NCBI GenBank assembly: GCA_009823505.1
Contig: VZQC01013854.1
Location: 62,001-126,000 of the forward strand
DNA: 64,000 nt
Source: Rhizomys pruinosus
Taxonomy: Eukaryota > Chordata > Mammalia > Rodentia > Spalacidae
Reading direction: 5' to 3'
In this document: positions 31,546 through 43,573 of the stretch, piece by piece
How positions within the stretch are numbered: the stretch's first letter is position 1
Layout of the letters: each line of letters opens with the position of its first letter
Position numbers and translations under genes: made by a program
Notes under the pieces: generated by a model
Databases searched by the model: none
The model's input: only the letters and a program-made list of their open reading frames with translations
Told to the model about the DNA's origin: nothing

Positions 31546-32640
31546 TGTAGTTCTCTTTAAAAAGTCTTTCCCTCTTTTTTTTCCCCATAGCTGCTTATAT
31601 TTCATTGATCAGAATGTAGCCAATCCAGGCAAGAGAATCTGGGAAATATAGTCTTTTTTGTTGAATGCCAAATGTTAACGAATAAGGAATATCAAATAGC
31701 CACCAGTGTCTTTGCCACAGTCCCCATGGGTAGTGGAGACAGCTGGGACCCTGCTGAGTGCTGATACACAGATTCCCTCTTCTATGCATCTTTGGACATT
31801 GGAAACAGATGTGTTCTGGGAAAGCTCTAGAGTGGATACTTTGACCTGGAGTCTTATCTTTGCTCTGTCTCATGACCTTGAGGACCTAGAAAAGTAAGAG
31901 CTCAATCAGTGGCCTCTTAGGCTCCCCTTATGCCCCTGTGATTCTTGGGATCACCCCTTCCTAAACTGGTCTCAAGTTTGGGAAGAATCTCTGCTTGTTT
32001 CTGTTTTTGCTAAGCTTCTTATCACTGTCTTTGGCCTGCTTATAAATGTTTAAAAATATTCGCTTGATGCACAGTGGGATTATAGACTCCCTCATTTCCA
32101 AAATGAAAAGCAGCTCATGCATTATTCAAGAAACGTATTGTATTATTGAACAAAGGATGGGTGCATCCATCCCTTATTACACATTCTGGTCTGTACTGCC
32201 TTATTAATCGATGTGTTCTGGGAGGATTTTAGTGATGAGGTTTGTAAACCAAGGCAGAGATCAAGCACTAATATGTTCAGATGGCAAGATTAAGAGATTA
32301 TCATAAAATCACCAAATTGCATGGCCGGTGTGCCCAGTGTTTGAGTTCCTTCCACCTGTTCCCACCACATGGAGGTTCAACCTTGGCATGGACTTTTAGA
32401 GTCATTGGAAACCCACTACCCAGTAGTCTACCTTTGTAGAGTTTGAGAAGAACGTCTCTCATCAGGATAAAGTCTCCTGTGCCCTCTGCCCTACCTGACT
32501 TAGTTCAAAATGGATCAATTCTATTTCCCTTTCTCCACGGTGGTCCTTCAGCTGTGTGAAGACGGCAGTTGTGGAAACCCACCCAGGTCATTCCTTTCAA
32601 GGCGAACTATCTTATATTTCTGTCAGTGCCTTGGCAAATA
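31546..32640. other. unique sequence
   Basis: About 1.1 kb with no recognised family. 32030-32340 is A/T-rich and low in CpG. It is one of the longest repeat-free blocks in this half of the window. Confidence 0.4.
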
Positions 32641-32644
32641 GGAA

Positions 32645-32715
32645 TGGTCGACTGTTCCTCACAAACATTTACTGACAGTCCTGCCCTGTGTGTTCCAGAT
32701 ACTACGTTTATGACT
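32645..32715 (+). mobile_element. L2-like fragment
   Basis: aaacatttactgacagtcct and gtgtgttccagatacta resemble the L2 3' end. Confidence 0.4.
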
Positions 32716-32779
32716 AAAAACACTTGGTAGTGCAAAGCAACACTTACAGTGTCCAACTAGCAACATTCAAAGTGCATGC

Positions 32780-32880
32780 TCACTCCATGTCTCCAGCCCT
32801 ACCTCCCACCACTGGCATTCCTGCCTCAGCCTCCAAAGGGCTAGGGTTATAAACATGTGCCCCTGTGTCTAGTTCTCAGG
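32780..32880 (-). mobile_element. B4/B1-like fragment
   Basis: cattcctgcctcagcctcca, aagggctagggttataaac, atgtgcccctgtgtctag form a short diverged reverse piece. Confidence 0.55.
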
Positions 32881-32944
32881 GAAGCCTTCTTGTATTTCTG
32901 TGTAAACCATGACTGCAACCACCCCACTTCTACCTCACTGCTGT

Positions 32945-33640
32945 CTGCTTTAGTCCATATCACAAGATGACCATTGACTGGGAAGTTTATAAACACACAG
33001 AAATGATTTCTTACAGTTCTGCAGGCTAGGAAGTCCAAGGTCAATGAGTCAATATAATATCTGGCGAAGAGTCTGCTATCTGGTTCACAGAGAGTTCTGT
33101 GTTCTTACATGGGGAAGAAGAGGTGTAAAGCTCTCTAGAGTATCCTTAATTTGGAATGATGGTTAATTGTCACTGTCAGCTTGACTGGCTTTGGAAGCAC
33201 CTAAGAGACATATCTCCATCTTTAAGGATATTTCTGGAGAGGTTTAACTGAGAAGGGGAGATCTGTCCTGAATATGGGTGGTACCATCCCAGGGGCTGGG
33301 GGCTGGGACTGAATAAAAAGGGATAAAAGGAAGAAGCCAGTTGAGGATGAGCATTTTTTTCCTTCTGTTTCCTGTCCCATTGAGCTGTGAGGAGACATAA
33401 CAGAGAGCACTTCTGTCATCATGCCTCCCCCACCATGATGGACTGAACCTGGAAACTGTGAGCCAAATAAACCCTTCCACCCTTATGTTACTTCTTGTCA
33501 TAGCAGTAGAATAGGCATCTAATACACAGGCTCTAATCTCATGTGTGAGGGCTCTATCCTTATGATCTAGTCACTTCCCCAAGGCCTTGTCTTCTGATAG
33601 AATCATATCAGGGATCAGGTTTTCAGCATATGAATTTGGG
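32945..33640 (-). mobile_element. ancient mammalian LTR, split by an MT-like LTR
   Basis: Left part 32945-33150 (gaagtttataaacacacag, gttctgcaggctaggaag). Right part 33526-33640 (gtgagggctctatccttatg, tagtcacttccccaaggcc, ttttcagcatatgaatttgg). The right part continues the same LTR, so the MT-like LTR was inserted later. Confidence 0.65.
33155..33528 (+). mobile_element. MT-like MaLR LTR nested in ancient LTR
   Basis: gatggttaattgtcactgtc, agcttgactggctttgg, ggtggtaccatcccaggggc, gactgaataaaaaggg, ccatgatggactgaacctgg, gtgagccaaataaacccttc and end ggcatctaatacaca. The polyadenylation signal AATAAA is intact. Confidence 0.85.
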
Positions 33641-33641
33641 A

Positions 33642-33672
<31 letters not shown>
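33642..33672. repeat. (CA)n microsatellite
   Basis: About 15 CA units at the end of the ancient LTR. Confidence 0.95.
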
Positions 33673-33676
<4 letters not shown>

Positions 33677-33831
33677 TGACACAGCATTCTCTGTTCTATT
33701 GCTCTGCTCCATTTTTCTAGTGTATTTTCTATTGAATCAGTCAAACAATCACATATTTACTGAACAGGTATTATTAATCAGCTGTTGTTCCAATTATCCA
33801 AGTCATATTAATGAAAAAGCAAGGATTATTA

Positions 33832-34130
33832 GTTGGGGGAGCTGGTGCAGTTGATGAAGTACTTGCCTTGCTAGCATGAGGATCTGAGTTCAATTAACAG
33901 AACCCACAGGGGAAAGAAACCAAATATGATAGTATATACTTGTAATCTCAGGCCAGAGAGGCAGAGAGAGGAGGATCCCAGAGACTTCCCTGGCCAGCCA
34001 GTCTAACTTGTGTGGTGAGTTCCTGGTCAAGGAGAGACCCTATCTCAAAAAATAAGGCAGGTTGCACCTGAGAAATGGCAGCCAAGGCTGTTGCTGTCAT
34101 GAAGTCTACATGAATGGAGAATATGTGACA
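33832..34130 (+). mobile_element. RSINE1/B4 SINE
   Basis: gggggagctggtgcagttg, gaggatctgagttcaattaa, agaggcagagagaggaggat, ggccagccagtctaacttg and aggagagaccctatctcaaa. Near full length, CpG-poor. Confidence 0.88.
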
Positions 34131-35200
34131 CAGACATAAACAACTTACCTGAGGTTAGAGGAGTCATGAGTTAGAGAGAGAAAGTTAAGGGAAGTTTAGG
34201 GTGTTGTGAAAGATGCTAAGGTATTAATAGGACAGCTGGGCAGGGATGAGATATAAGTTAGGACACTTTCATAAAATGATCTTTTGATTTGCTTGCATAT
34301 TAATTGGTCTCCTTTTCTTCTTAGAGTATAAGGGCTATGAAGGTAGGGACCATGTCTTCCCAGTTGACTATGTGGATGCAGTAATTTCCACACTGTAGGC
34401 ATGCAGAGATTGTCAGTTCCTACAGAATAAGAAGATGCCAGAAGTCGTTGTCTTAGATCAGCCATGAAGTCCATACCATTGGGATCTGAGCACTTCACTG
34501 CTCTTTCTTGGACTAGCATCCCTCACCCACAGAATGTCCAGAAGAGTGAATTCACAACACCCGTTTGCAGCTGACACATCCCATCGTTGCATGATTAGAA
34601 CTAGGTGGAGTGAGTGCTGTCACCCCATTCTAGGGATGAAGAAATGGCCCATCCCAAAGGTTCGAGGTCCAGCAGCATTAATAACCTGGACCAGAGGCCC
34701 TGCCACAGAAAGGCCCACAGGAACCAATGAGCCCCGTTTCCTGGGAGCTTTCCTGCAATCATACTCAGAAAGCACTTCCTGAGTTGCATAGGTGATGCAC
34801 CCAGTTAACAACGCTTCTTTGTCTCTTCCGATTCTGAGTACTGAGGTGGAATTTTCCGAGTTTGATGTCTCACAGCTCTTGCTGAGCCAATGCAGTGCAG
34901 GCAAATTTCTTTGGCCTGACAGTTGCTCACTCACAGAGCTAAATGAATAAGCAGGGGGCTTTGAATAATTGCCTCTTCCTTCTCAGTCAAATGTTATCAG
35001 AATGAAGCCTCGATGCTGCCTCTTTTATTACTTTGAACTAAATTGTGTTTGAGGGCTCAGGAGAAAGATGAACTCTGACTTCCAGATGTCTTTGGGACAA
35101 CTAGTAATCCCTTCCCTTTCTAGATAAATTTTGAGTTTACAAGGAACCTTCACACAAATATATCAGTGCAGGTTTTATAAACCATGTGTCGGTACATACA
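34131..35200. other. unique sequence with a possible MIR
   Basis: 34600-34720 (cattctagggatgaagaaat) may be a diverged MIR. The remainder is unrecognised. 34940-35060 is A/T-rich. Confidence 0.35.
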
Positions 35201-35366
35201 GGGCTTTTTTTTTTTTTTTTTGAGGCAGGTTCTCCCTTTTTCCCTTTAGTCCCAGCTGGCCTGGAACTCACTCTGCAGACCAGGCTGGCCTTGAACTCAC
35301 AGAGATCCACCTGCCTCTGCCTCCAGAGTGCTGGGATTAAAGACATGCACCACCATGCCCTGCTGT
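35201..35366 (-). mobile_element. B1 SINE
   Basis: T-run of 18, then gaggcaggttctcccttttt, cagctggcctggaactcac, cttgaactcacagagatcc and gtgctgggattaaagacatg. The A-tail (T-run) is still long. Confidence 0.92.
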
Positions 35367-35396
35367 TGTTTTTAAGTGACAGAAGAACTTAACTTC

Positions 35397-35642
35397 AGGT
35401 CTGTGGTGTAGCTCAGTATTTTTTATTTTTTTTTTTGTATTTTTGAGACAGGGTCTCCCTTTAGTCCCAGCTGGCCTGGAGCTCTCTGTAGACCAGGCTG
35501 GCCTTGAACTCACAGAGATCTGCCTGCCTCTGCCTCCCAAGTGCTGAGATTAAAGGCGTGCGCCACCTCTCCCAGCATGGCTCAGTATTATAGTAAGCCA
35601 ACATGCTTGAAGTCCTGGTTTTCTTTATTAGCACCACAAAAA
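35397..35642 (+). mobile_element. ID SINE split by a B1
   Basis: Left ID part 35397-35420 (ctgtggtgtagctcagtatt). Right part 35590-35642 (caacatgcttgaagtcctgg, gcaccacaaaaagg). Joined, they give the ID order: tagctcag, gcttgaag, cctgg, agcaccac, A-tail. Confidence 0.75.
35421..35579 (-). mobile_element. B1 SINE nested in ID, with TSD
   Basis: Reverse B1 flanked by gctcagtatt at 35411-35420 and 35580-35589. The CpG-bearing gcgtgcgccacctc head is preserved. Confidence 0.93.
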
Positions 35643-37637
35643 GGAGGAAAGAAAAAGAGGAGGAGGAGGTAGAGAAAAAGAACACAATAGTAAATGACAT
35701 AAAAATAAGAGGAACCAACTGGTTTATTCAACTGAAATGTTCAGAGGAATCATCGGCTTCAGGTGCAGTGTGACCGTGCCTCAGGCTTTATCACCATCTG
35801 ATTTCTCGCCAATCAGTCCTCTTTATTTTGCAGGTAAGATTCATTCTCAAGCTGGCTCGTGTCATGACTTTGGTGTGTTTCCAACATGCGACGCTTCCTT
35901 CCCGCTTTTTCACCCATGACCAGGGGCAGCAAGAGGCTCCCCTCTCTGTACCTCCCATGCCCACACCTTCACGGAAGACTGTGGTGGTAAGCATTACAAG
36001 ATGCTGACAGGTTTAGACCAGTCAGAGCTTACTTGTGCTGCCAGGCTTGGAGCCCATTTACCCTAAAGCACATTGTGCTCTCAGGAAGAAGAGACTGGGA
36101 TTGGAGGTCAAGGAAGCAGCCAGCTCATATTTGATTGACTTTATGATAGGAAGACCCAAGGATTGAGTGCCTAATTAAAGAGCATTTTGGCTATTTAGTA
36201 GAGGAGCAGAGACTAGATCCAGACATCTTTGTACTCAGAGCTCTTTCTCTCCCTGCCCTTTGTCGACACTGAATTTGAGATGGTCTCTTTGTTCCAGGCA
36301 GGGCAGAGCAACATCTTAGGAGTTAGAGAAGGTCCCCTTTAGATCTTACACATAATTGTTTTCTTTTGGGTTACAGTATTGCTCATTCATTCAAAAACAC
36401 ATATTCATTGAGCTGGGAACATTAGCTTGGCTGGCCCATCTGGAAACCTGTCTCTTAATCAAGAGTCTTTTTAGCTGCAAGTAATAGAAACCCACGCAAG
36501 CTAGTTTAGGCAAGGACAGGAGGGGGAATTAGTCTAAGGACCCAGGAGTCTCTAGCTCATGCCCTGTTCTCCTATAAATTATAGCATAATCTTATATGAC
36601 AGCATGTTTACTAACAATGCCCCCTTGCCTTTATTGGACATGTTGATTGACACCTGAGGCCTCTGCAGCCTGTTCGGCAGCCCCTGCCTTCCTTCCTAGG
36701 TGAATACTCTGTTAACTGTCATTATACTTAGGTTTAGGGAACTTCAAATAAAATCTAACCCCATTTGCATGCCTTTCTAGCTAGCTCATTTAGACTTAAT
36801 TAGATGAATATGTTCAAGAAAAGTGAGGGGACTGGAAAGTTTCTAAGGGAAAAAAAAGGACAGGCAATGAATTGGAACGCTAGAAGGCAAACTCAGCTCA
36901 TTAAGGGGCTTAGACATTCGATGGCTGCACCCCAGTAGCACGCCTGTGTCTGTGTACTGAGCTTGCATTCTGATTTAAGTCCCACAAGGTGCAAGCAGGG
37001 ACCAATCCTGGCTTGTACACACGTTGGTCTTTATAATGTTTCCTCTAATCAGTTCCGTGTAATAACTGAGACCATGAAAACACTCCTGAGCATGCAAGTG
37101 TCCACGCACTGCCAATACATGTTGAGGTGATTTCTTCTTTGGCGGAATAGTGACAGCCATCTTCTCTGTCATCTCATAAGCAGATCATCTCAAAGGTTCC
37201 TTCCCAATTCAGACTTCTTCTTTTCTTCTTCCTACAAGGAGAAGAAACCAATATTTAGATAACTGGATGAATAATCAGGTGTCTTCCCTCCAAGAGTGAA
37301 TAGTTCCTCTTTCATTTCCCCAATGATTTTCTTGGGCTCCTCTGCTCATACTCTGCAACCTTGGGGTCAGCTGATAGCTTGCTGGAAATATGCACTCAGC
37401 CCTGTGCCAGGTCTCTGTGTCAAGAATCATTCCTGGGTCAGTCACATGCACAATAAGGGGTAAGAAACATTGCTGCAGAAAGTGTTCCTGTGTTCCCTGC
37501 CGTCCTTCACGACACTCATCAGGTTCCTTAGCCACACCTGGGAAGAGGACCAAGGTCCTGTCTCCTCTCCCATATCTCTCCAACTCTTACAAAGTGCCTT
37601 GTGTTTATTGGGCATTTATTGGGCATTTAACAGTCAC
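35643..37637. other. unique sequence, about 2 kb
   Basis: No clear repeat. 35640-35690 is A/G-rich. 36450-36560 (gcaagtaatagaaacccac, ggggaattagtctaagg) hints at an old mammalian interspersed repeat that I cannot name. A 65-codon open stretch on the minus strand at 37172-36975 has no family features. Confidence 0.35.
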
Positions 37638-37822
37638 TTGATGGATGGATGGATGGGTGGATGGATAGATGGATGGATGGATGGGTGGATGGATGGATAG
37701 ATGGATGGATGGGTGGATGGATGGATGGATGGACAGATGGATGGATGGATGGATGGACGGATGGATGGATGGATGGGTGGATGGGTGGATGGATGGACGG
37801 ATGGATGGATAGACAGATGGGC
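37638..37822. repeat. (GGAT)n tetranucleotide repeat
   Basis: About 45 units of GGAT with scattered GGGT, AGAT and GGAC variants over about 185 bp. The long Met/Asp/Gly/Trp (plus) and Ile/His/Pro/Ser (minus) translations are artefacts of it. Confidence 0.97.
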
Positions 37823-38444
37823 AGCAAAAACAAGTTTCTGTGGTTGTCAGGGAGGTTACAGTGCTAGGAGAAGAACTGTAGGTCAGAGGAACGAGAAGGT
37901 CACTGAGCCATTTCTGTCGCATCAACTATTTCTTGAACGTTTGATTTCTGAGAGGCAGTTAACCAGCATGATGAAATTTGCTCTGCTCCCACCACACATT
38001 GCCTTATTGAGCCTGGCCTACCATCTTATGGATGTGGAGGTGGTGGCAACTTCGACACCACATGGTTCTTTTCTTTCTTTCTGGACCTTCTCAGATTTTT
38101 GTTGGGCTTGCTGTCTTACCCTTAGTCTACTGTGAGAACCTTTGAGATGTCAATTTACAAACTCTCCTTCATGCCCAGAGTTTCTGCCAGCAGCTTCTGT
38201 CTATGAGGAGCCTGTGGCTCTGCCCAAGGGAACTGTGACCTTAGAGAGTGTTTGTCCTAGAAGGTATGTGCCAAAAAATCGATGTGTCAGGAGCAGATGC
38301 CAGCCTACTGTGACCAGGAGGAGGTGAGCAAATGCCTAGAGGTGAATGGCTCTAGGCAGGGCTATTGTAGACCATGTCCTGAGCTGTTCTTAGGGCAGAC
38401 CCCAGAGACCCATGCTGGTATAGCTTCCCAACCTTCTGTCTCAC

Positions 38445-38445
<1 letters not shown>
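37823..38445. other. unique sequence
   Basis: Nothing recognised. Confidence 0.4.
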
Positions 38446-38482
<37 letters not shown>

Positions 38483-38685
38483 TGTGTATGTGTGCATGTA
38501 GAGGCCAGATGTAGTTGATATCCTCTAGTCCTTTCCACCTTATTTTTTTTCCTTGAGACAGGGTCTCTCATTGAACCTAGAAATCTCTGATTTGTTTAGA
38601 CTGGCTAATCAACTGTCCTCTGAAATCCTCCTGTCTCTGCCTCCCCCGAGCACTGAGATTATAGGCATTTACCAATGCACCTGGC

Positions 38686-38690
<5 letters not shown>
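38446..38690 (-). mobile_element. RSINE1/B4 SINE
   Basis: GT tract 38449-38481, tagaggccagatgtagttga, gagacagggtctctcattga, cctgtctctgcctcccccg and ttataggcatttaccaatg. Confidence 0.75.
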
Positions 38691-38848
<158 letters not shown>

Positions 38849-39059
38849 ACAGCACTTTATATTCAGAACCATCTTCCCAGCCCTCTGGTTCTCTTTGTAG
38901 TTGCCTTCAGTTACTTCCTGACAGCTCCTTGGAAATAAATTGTTTGTACCCAAATCCTGGTAATATCTCCTTCTAGGAAAACAATATAAGTCAGTATCTG
39001 TTAAGTAATAACAAGTGCAGCCAACACATTCTGTTGGCCTGACATTGAGATAACCACCA

Positions 39060-39210
39060 CTGTGTGCTGTTTCCTTCAATCTTTACAACACTCCTGTAAG
39101 CTAGGCACTGATATGATGCCCAGACGAGGAAAATGAGGCTTATGCAGGTGAGGAGACATGTTCAAGTCCTCCGATTTTCTCAGTGGTGGACCCAAGGCTG
39201 GGACCTGCTT
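39060..39210 (+). mobile_element. MIR SINE
   Basis: ctttacaacactcctgtaag, acgaggaaaatgaggctta and tggacccaaggctgggacct follow MIR order. Confidence 0.75.
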
Positions 39211-39643
39211 CTGTGTGAGATCAGGGCATATCCCGTTGATGGAAGAAGATGAGGGTGGGTGGATGTGAGAACAGGACGGGAAGAAGCAGGACTGATGAGA
39301 GTCCCTCTGCAGACAGTTCATGTGTGCATGGGGCTTGGAAATTGGTACACAGTGGAAGGCAGAGGAGTGATACATGGCATACAGCAGTTGAAGGTAAGCA
39401 TCTGACATCCACATGAACACATTCCATAGAGCAGTGTGGCAGGCAGGCATATTTTATGTTCTATGACTCTTTCATTGATAGATGTTTCCCAGAGCCCAGT
39501 GTAGTAGGTAAATATGATGCTCCTTTCCAACTCAGAGCTAGAGATTCATGTTCTATTAGTGATGTCTACCCAGGCACAAGAGTGGATAGTGTTAGCACAT
39601 ATGCTTCTTGGAGGAACAGAAGGAATTCTAATATGCATCAGAA

Positions 39644-39656
39644 CCCCCCCCCCCCC
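39644..39656. repeat. poly(C) run
   Basis: Thirteen consecutive C. Confidence 0.95.
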
Positions 39657-39790
39657 AGTTTAGCAGCATTTACAACCCAAATAGGAATTCACTTTTGAAA
39701 GGAATAGTTTCCTTTGGAAGAGAGTTTAGCTTTAATTTGAACATATGTGGCAGTTGTATGAAATCTACAAAATTCATGTTAACTCCCTAG

Positions 39791-39794
39791 GGGG

Positions 39795-39843
<49 letters not shown>
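39791..39843. repeat. G-run plus (GA)n microsatellite
   Basis: G8 followed by about 23 GA units. Confidence 0.97.
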
Positions 39844-39846
<3 letters not shown>

Positions 39847-41576
39847 TCAGCATGCAAACACTGAGGGGAATACTCACAGAAGAGAAGGGACCAGGGGCCT
39901 GTGCCAACTGGCTTTTATCTGCTGGCCACAGTGTTCTTTCTCTCTGTTGGGTAGACTTCATGATGACCAATCTTATTGTGACCTTTTCAGAGAATATGAT
40001 TTCCATTTGTGATTTCTTTTCAGTACACTGTCTTGGCTTCATTGAAGCAGTAACAAGTTCTGATTGTCGGAGTTCTGTTTTCTTAACTTTCTACAGATGG
40101 AGAGGGAGGCAGGGAGCCCAGGTCGCAGTGAAGGTGCTCATCCGCCTGTGAGGAATGCTGAACACAAGCTATAAATAATGCAGCTGCTCCTGCCCTCGAG
40201 TTGAGAGCTCTTGTAGACCCTACCGCATTTCAGAACTTAGGCTCAGCACAGAGCTGCGTGGTGAGGTATGACGCAGACTCGCTTTTAATTCAACCCATAC
40301 TTTGTAGCCTTGATTTCAAGATGGCTTGAAGAACCCCCCTTTTATCTCCAGAGAAACTGTGAAGTTTTTGAAGTTCCTTTTCAAAGGAAATTTATTTTCA
40401 ATTTACTTTAATTAACAACGTGTCTAAGTGTTTTGATGAAGTCATGTGGAATGGATCTGTCATGAAGCCACATGGGTACAAATTCTGTTCTTATGTAATT
40501 AATAATTTCCAGATTAAATGGTTTGATGGTATGACATGCTTTCTGAAACAAGAGCTGTTTTTAGTGAATGTTGGGGGTGGGGAGAGGAAAGCTATCATTT
40601 TATACAAAAGAATGGTCTGTGAGCTCAGCTAGCTCAAGTGCTGCTATAGAAAAGTGAAGAAAGTGGACTCCCTTGGAATGATACTGGATGCTTGGAACTG
40701 GGCCAAATAGTGAAGATAGATGGAGAGGATTGTGGAGAAAAAATGGTACAATCAACTAGTAATGTCTGACATGGGCAAAGAATGGGAGGGCATAGCACAG
40801 ACATAGGTGCCACTTGCTCTTCAGGACAAAGTTGTCTAGAAAAAACAGGGCAGATAGAACAAACATGAACTGTCCTGAAAGTAAGAAATAACCGGACAAG
40901 GTCCATCCTTATTTGCCATTATACAAGGAAAACTTTTGATTTGGACATTGGCAGACTCTCCCCAGAGCAAGTCTTTCCACCTCCACTGATTCCTCGGAGG
41001 ATGAGCCAAAAGCATTGTTTAAGAGCGAATGCTAATGAAGCTTTCAGGCAGAGGAGGAGCACGAGAGGGAAAAGCAAGTGTCTTCTTTTGGCACTCAGCA
41101 CCAACCAGCCTAGCTGTGAGAGGGACGGCTTTGTGGAACCACGTGGAGACCCATGCCATGATTTTCCTTGAGCCGGGATGGATTCAAATGCTGACCTCAC
41201 ACATTATCTAAGGGATCTTAGACAGGGCATCAGGACCTTCTGGGTCTTACTTTTGCTATATGTCAATTTAAGACTGAAAGACACAGAAATAGTTTAATCA
41301 GATGAAGACCTTGCTCAAAATGGAATGATAACCCTTCCCACACAGAACCCACAATGAACTTTCAAGGTTGCCTGGGGAAGGGCAAGTCCATGGGCAGCCC
41401 TGGTGCTTGCTTCTTTTGCTCCTACCTTCAAGGTGCTAAGACCTTTCTTTTCAGAAGCTATGCTTTCTAGAATGTCTGTAGGAGAAAGAATGATGATCCC
41501 AGATTCTGAATGTTTTGGGTACTTTATGACCTTTGTGAAATTGAATGGGTGTTGGTCAAAGCAGTGTGGTTGTGCA

Positions 41577-41680
41577 CTGGGAGAGTAGCTCAGGGGTAGA
41601 GTGCTCGGATAGCACGTGCATGGCTCTAGGCTTAAACTCAGTATTGAAAACAAAACACAACACAAAATAAAACACAGTAT
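41577..41680 (+). mobile_element. ID SINE
   Basis: gggagagtagctcaggggta, gagtgctcggatagcacg, then an A/C-rich tail (caaaacacaacacaaaat). Confidence 0.8.
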
Positions 41681-41744
41681 GGTGGTTCAAGTTCATCTAA
41701 ATGGAGGTAATTTGGCCAAGGTGTCTAAGTATTTAAATCCTTTT

Positions 41745-42110
41745 TTTTTTTATGAGTGTTCTGGACATTGGAGTCCTTCTTGGTTATGTGTGTATGTATA
41801 TGTATGTGATGTGTGTGCTTGTGTGTGTTCCTGTGGAGCTAGGGGACAATCTCGGCTGCCATTGCTCAGGTGCCATCCACTTTGTATTTAGGGGGCATTC
41901 TCTCACTGACTTAGAGCTTACCTGCTTGCGTTTGGCTGGCTATCACTGAGCTGCAGGGGTCTGTCTGCCTGCCTCTGCTCCCTCGTGTTGGGATCACAAG
42001 CATGCACTGCTGTGCCTGGCTTTAAAACTTGTGGTTCTTGAGGATTGGACTCAGATTCTCATGCTTGCATGGCAAGCATTTTTCCAAGTGACCAGGCTCC
42101 CCAGCTTGAG
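41745..42110 (-). mobile_element. RSINE1/B4 SINE
   Basis: GT-rich start, gtggagctaggggacaatc, ggcattctctcactgactt, gtgttgggatcacaagcatg, gaggattggactcagattc and gcttgcatggcaagcattt. Near full length. Confidence 0.8.
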
Positions 42111-42504
42111 GCTTCATTCTGCTGGACCGTTGTTGAACTTCTGTGATAGGAATATGCCTAGACTTTTCTGCTAACTGCTCCCCAGGTCCGGCCATTCTCA
42201 GCCCATCCTCACTCTAGCTATGCAGTCTCCATGTCTACCATGGTCCTTTTCAACACTGGAAATTAAACCAAGTAATTCTTTCTTATGTACTTTTCCCTGC
42301 CTGGATTACAAAGAGAGCTTTAGATTCAAGTCTAGCTGCTGCCTCCCACTTCTCCCATTGCAGAGAGAGAAGGCTGGACACACACAGTCAGGCTTCTGTG
42401 GGGCTTATCATTGGGCGGACTTGAATGTCTTGCCCATGGGGAAGAAAGACTTTGCTCTCTGGGCCTCTCTGAGCCTGTGGAGCCCTGATGGTGTTTCCCC
42501 ATGG
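42111..42504. other. unique sequence
   Basis: Nothing recognised. Confidence 0.4.
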
Positions 42505-42582
42505 ACAGTCACATGACACACACATGCATACATACATATACATATACACACATATGTGCACACACATATGCACATGCACACA
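42505..42582. repeat. (CA)/(CATA) microsatellite
   Basis: Imperfect CACA, CATA and CATG units over about 78 bp. Confidence 0.9.
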
Positions 42583-43164
42583 CAGATTTTTCTTTTGTTT
42601 TGTTTAAGATGCCTTTGCTTTCCTTTTCCCTCTGGGGAAATTAGCTTACTGGCACAGACAGAGGGAAAATAAACAAGCCTAACCTGAAATATGCATTAGA
42701 GTTTAGCTATTTTTGGAGGTTTCCGAGATTGAAAACGGCTGAGAGCTGACCAGTTCTCATCTGTCCTGAATTAACTTCTGGAGGTTTCCGGGGAAAGCAA
42801 GGGCTGGGCATGTCCAAACACTTCTCTGGGATTGGCACTAATTTGTGGAGCTGAGAGAAAGAATTACGGTCTTGAAGAGCCCATTCCTCTCAGAGGCCAG
42901 CTAAGGCAGGAGACAGAGGAAAAAGCTGGGCAGGAATGGTTCTGAGTTTGGAGAATGATGGGATCCCAGGGCTCCCCACTGTCACACAGATAGTGTTTTC
43001 TGCTGTGTGACAGAATTTGAACATTGAGCCCACAAAAAGGCAAGGATGGAGCCTGCTTAAGGGGAACAGGGATTCTTTCTAGAAGAAGGAAAATGGCTTG
43101 GAATTAAGCAATAATGTGTGAAATATCACTGCATGGTTGGCTTCACAGGGGCTAGTAGTTAATT
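42583..43164. other. unique sequence
   Basis: tggaggtttccg occurs twice (near 42714 and 42780). Otherwise nothing recognised. Confidence 0.4.
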
Positions 43165-43296
43165 TAATGTTAGCAAGGAAGAAAGGAAAGGAAGGGAAAG
43201 GAGAAAAGAGAGGAGAGGAAAGAAGAGAGGAGAGGAAGCAAGGTAAGGAAAGGGAAGGAGAGGAAAGGAAAGGAAAGAAGGAAAGAAAGAGGGAAT
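43165..43296. repeat. purine tract (GGAAA/GAGAGGA units)
   Basis: About 130 bp almost purely A and G. Confidence 0.93.
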
Positions 43297-43573
43297 GAGG
43301 GGTCAATTGTATAACCTATAAGTCTTCACAATCCAGGCTGCACATTCCAATCAATAGGAGCTTGGAACTGTGAACTCAATGGTAATTTTTAGAAACTCTG
43401 CAGCAGATCCCAGTCTGCAGCGAGGTTATGAACCATGGAAGAACGCCTCGGCTCCTGTCAGATTTGTGCTTCCCTGCTCACTATGGAGTCACATCAGCCC
43501 AGCCCTTTCCCTACACCATTTTTACTTTTTGCTAGTTATAGAAAAAAGCCTCTATTAAAAACATGTTTATTTC

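Larger units (their letters stand above)
39211..41576. other. unique sequence, longest repeat-poor block
   Basis: About 2.4 kb. Apart from a C13 run at 39644-39656 and a GA repeat at 39791-39843 I recognise no repeat. 40260-40560 is A/T-rich with TTAATTAA-type motifs. No exon with a recognisable product is seen. Confidence 0.4.

Noticed and set aside
37605..37925. His/Pro/Ser/Ile-rich minus-strand and Met/Asp/Gly/Trp-rich plus-strand frames
   Set aside because: Translation of the GGAT tetranucleotide array.
38142..38327. Short open frame in unique DNA as a secreted or cysteine-rich peptide
   Set aside because: No signal peptide and no conserved pattern; consistent with chance.
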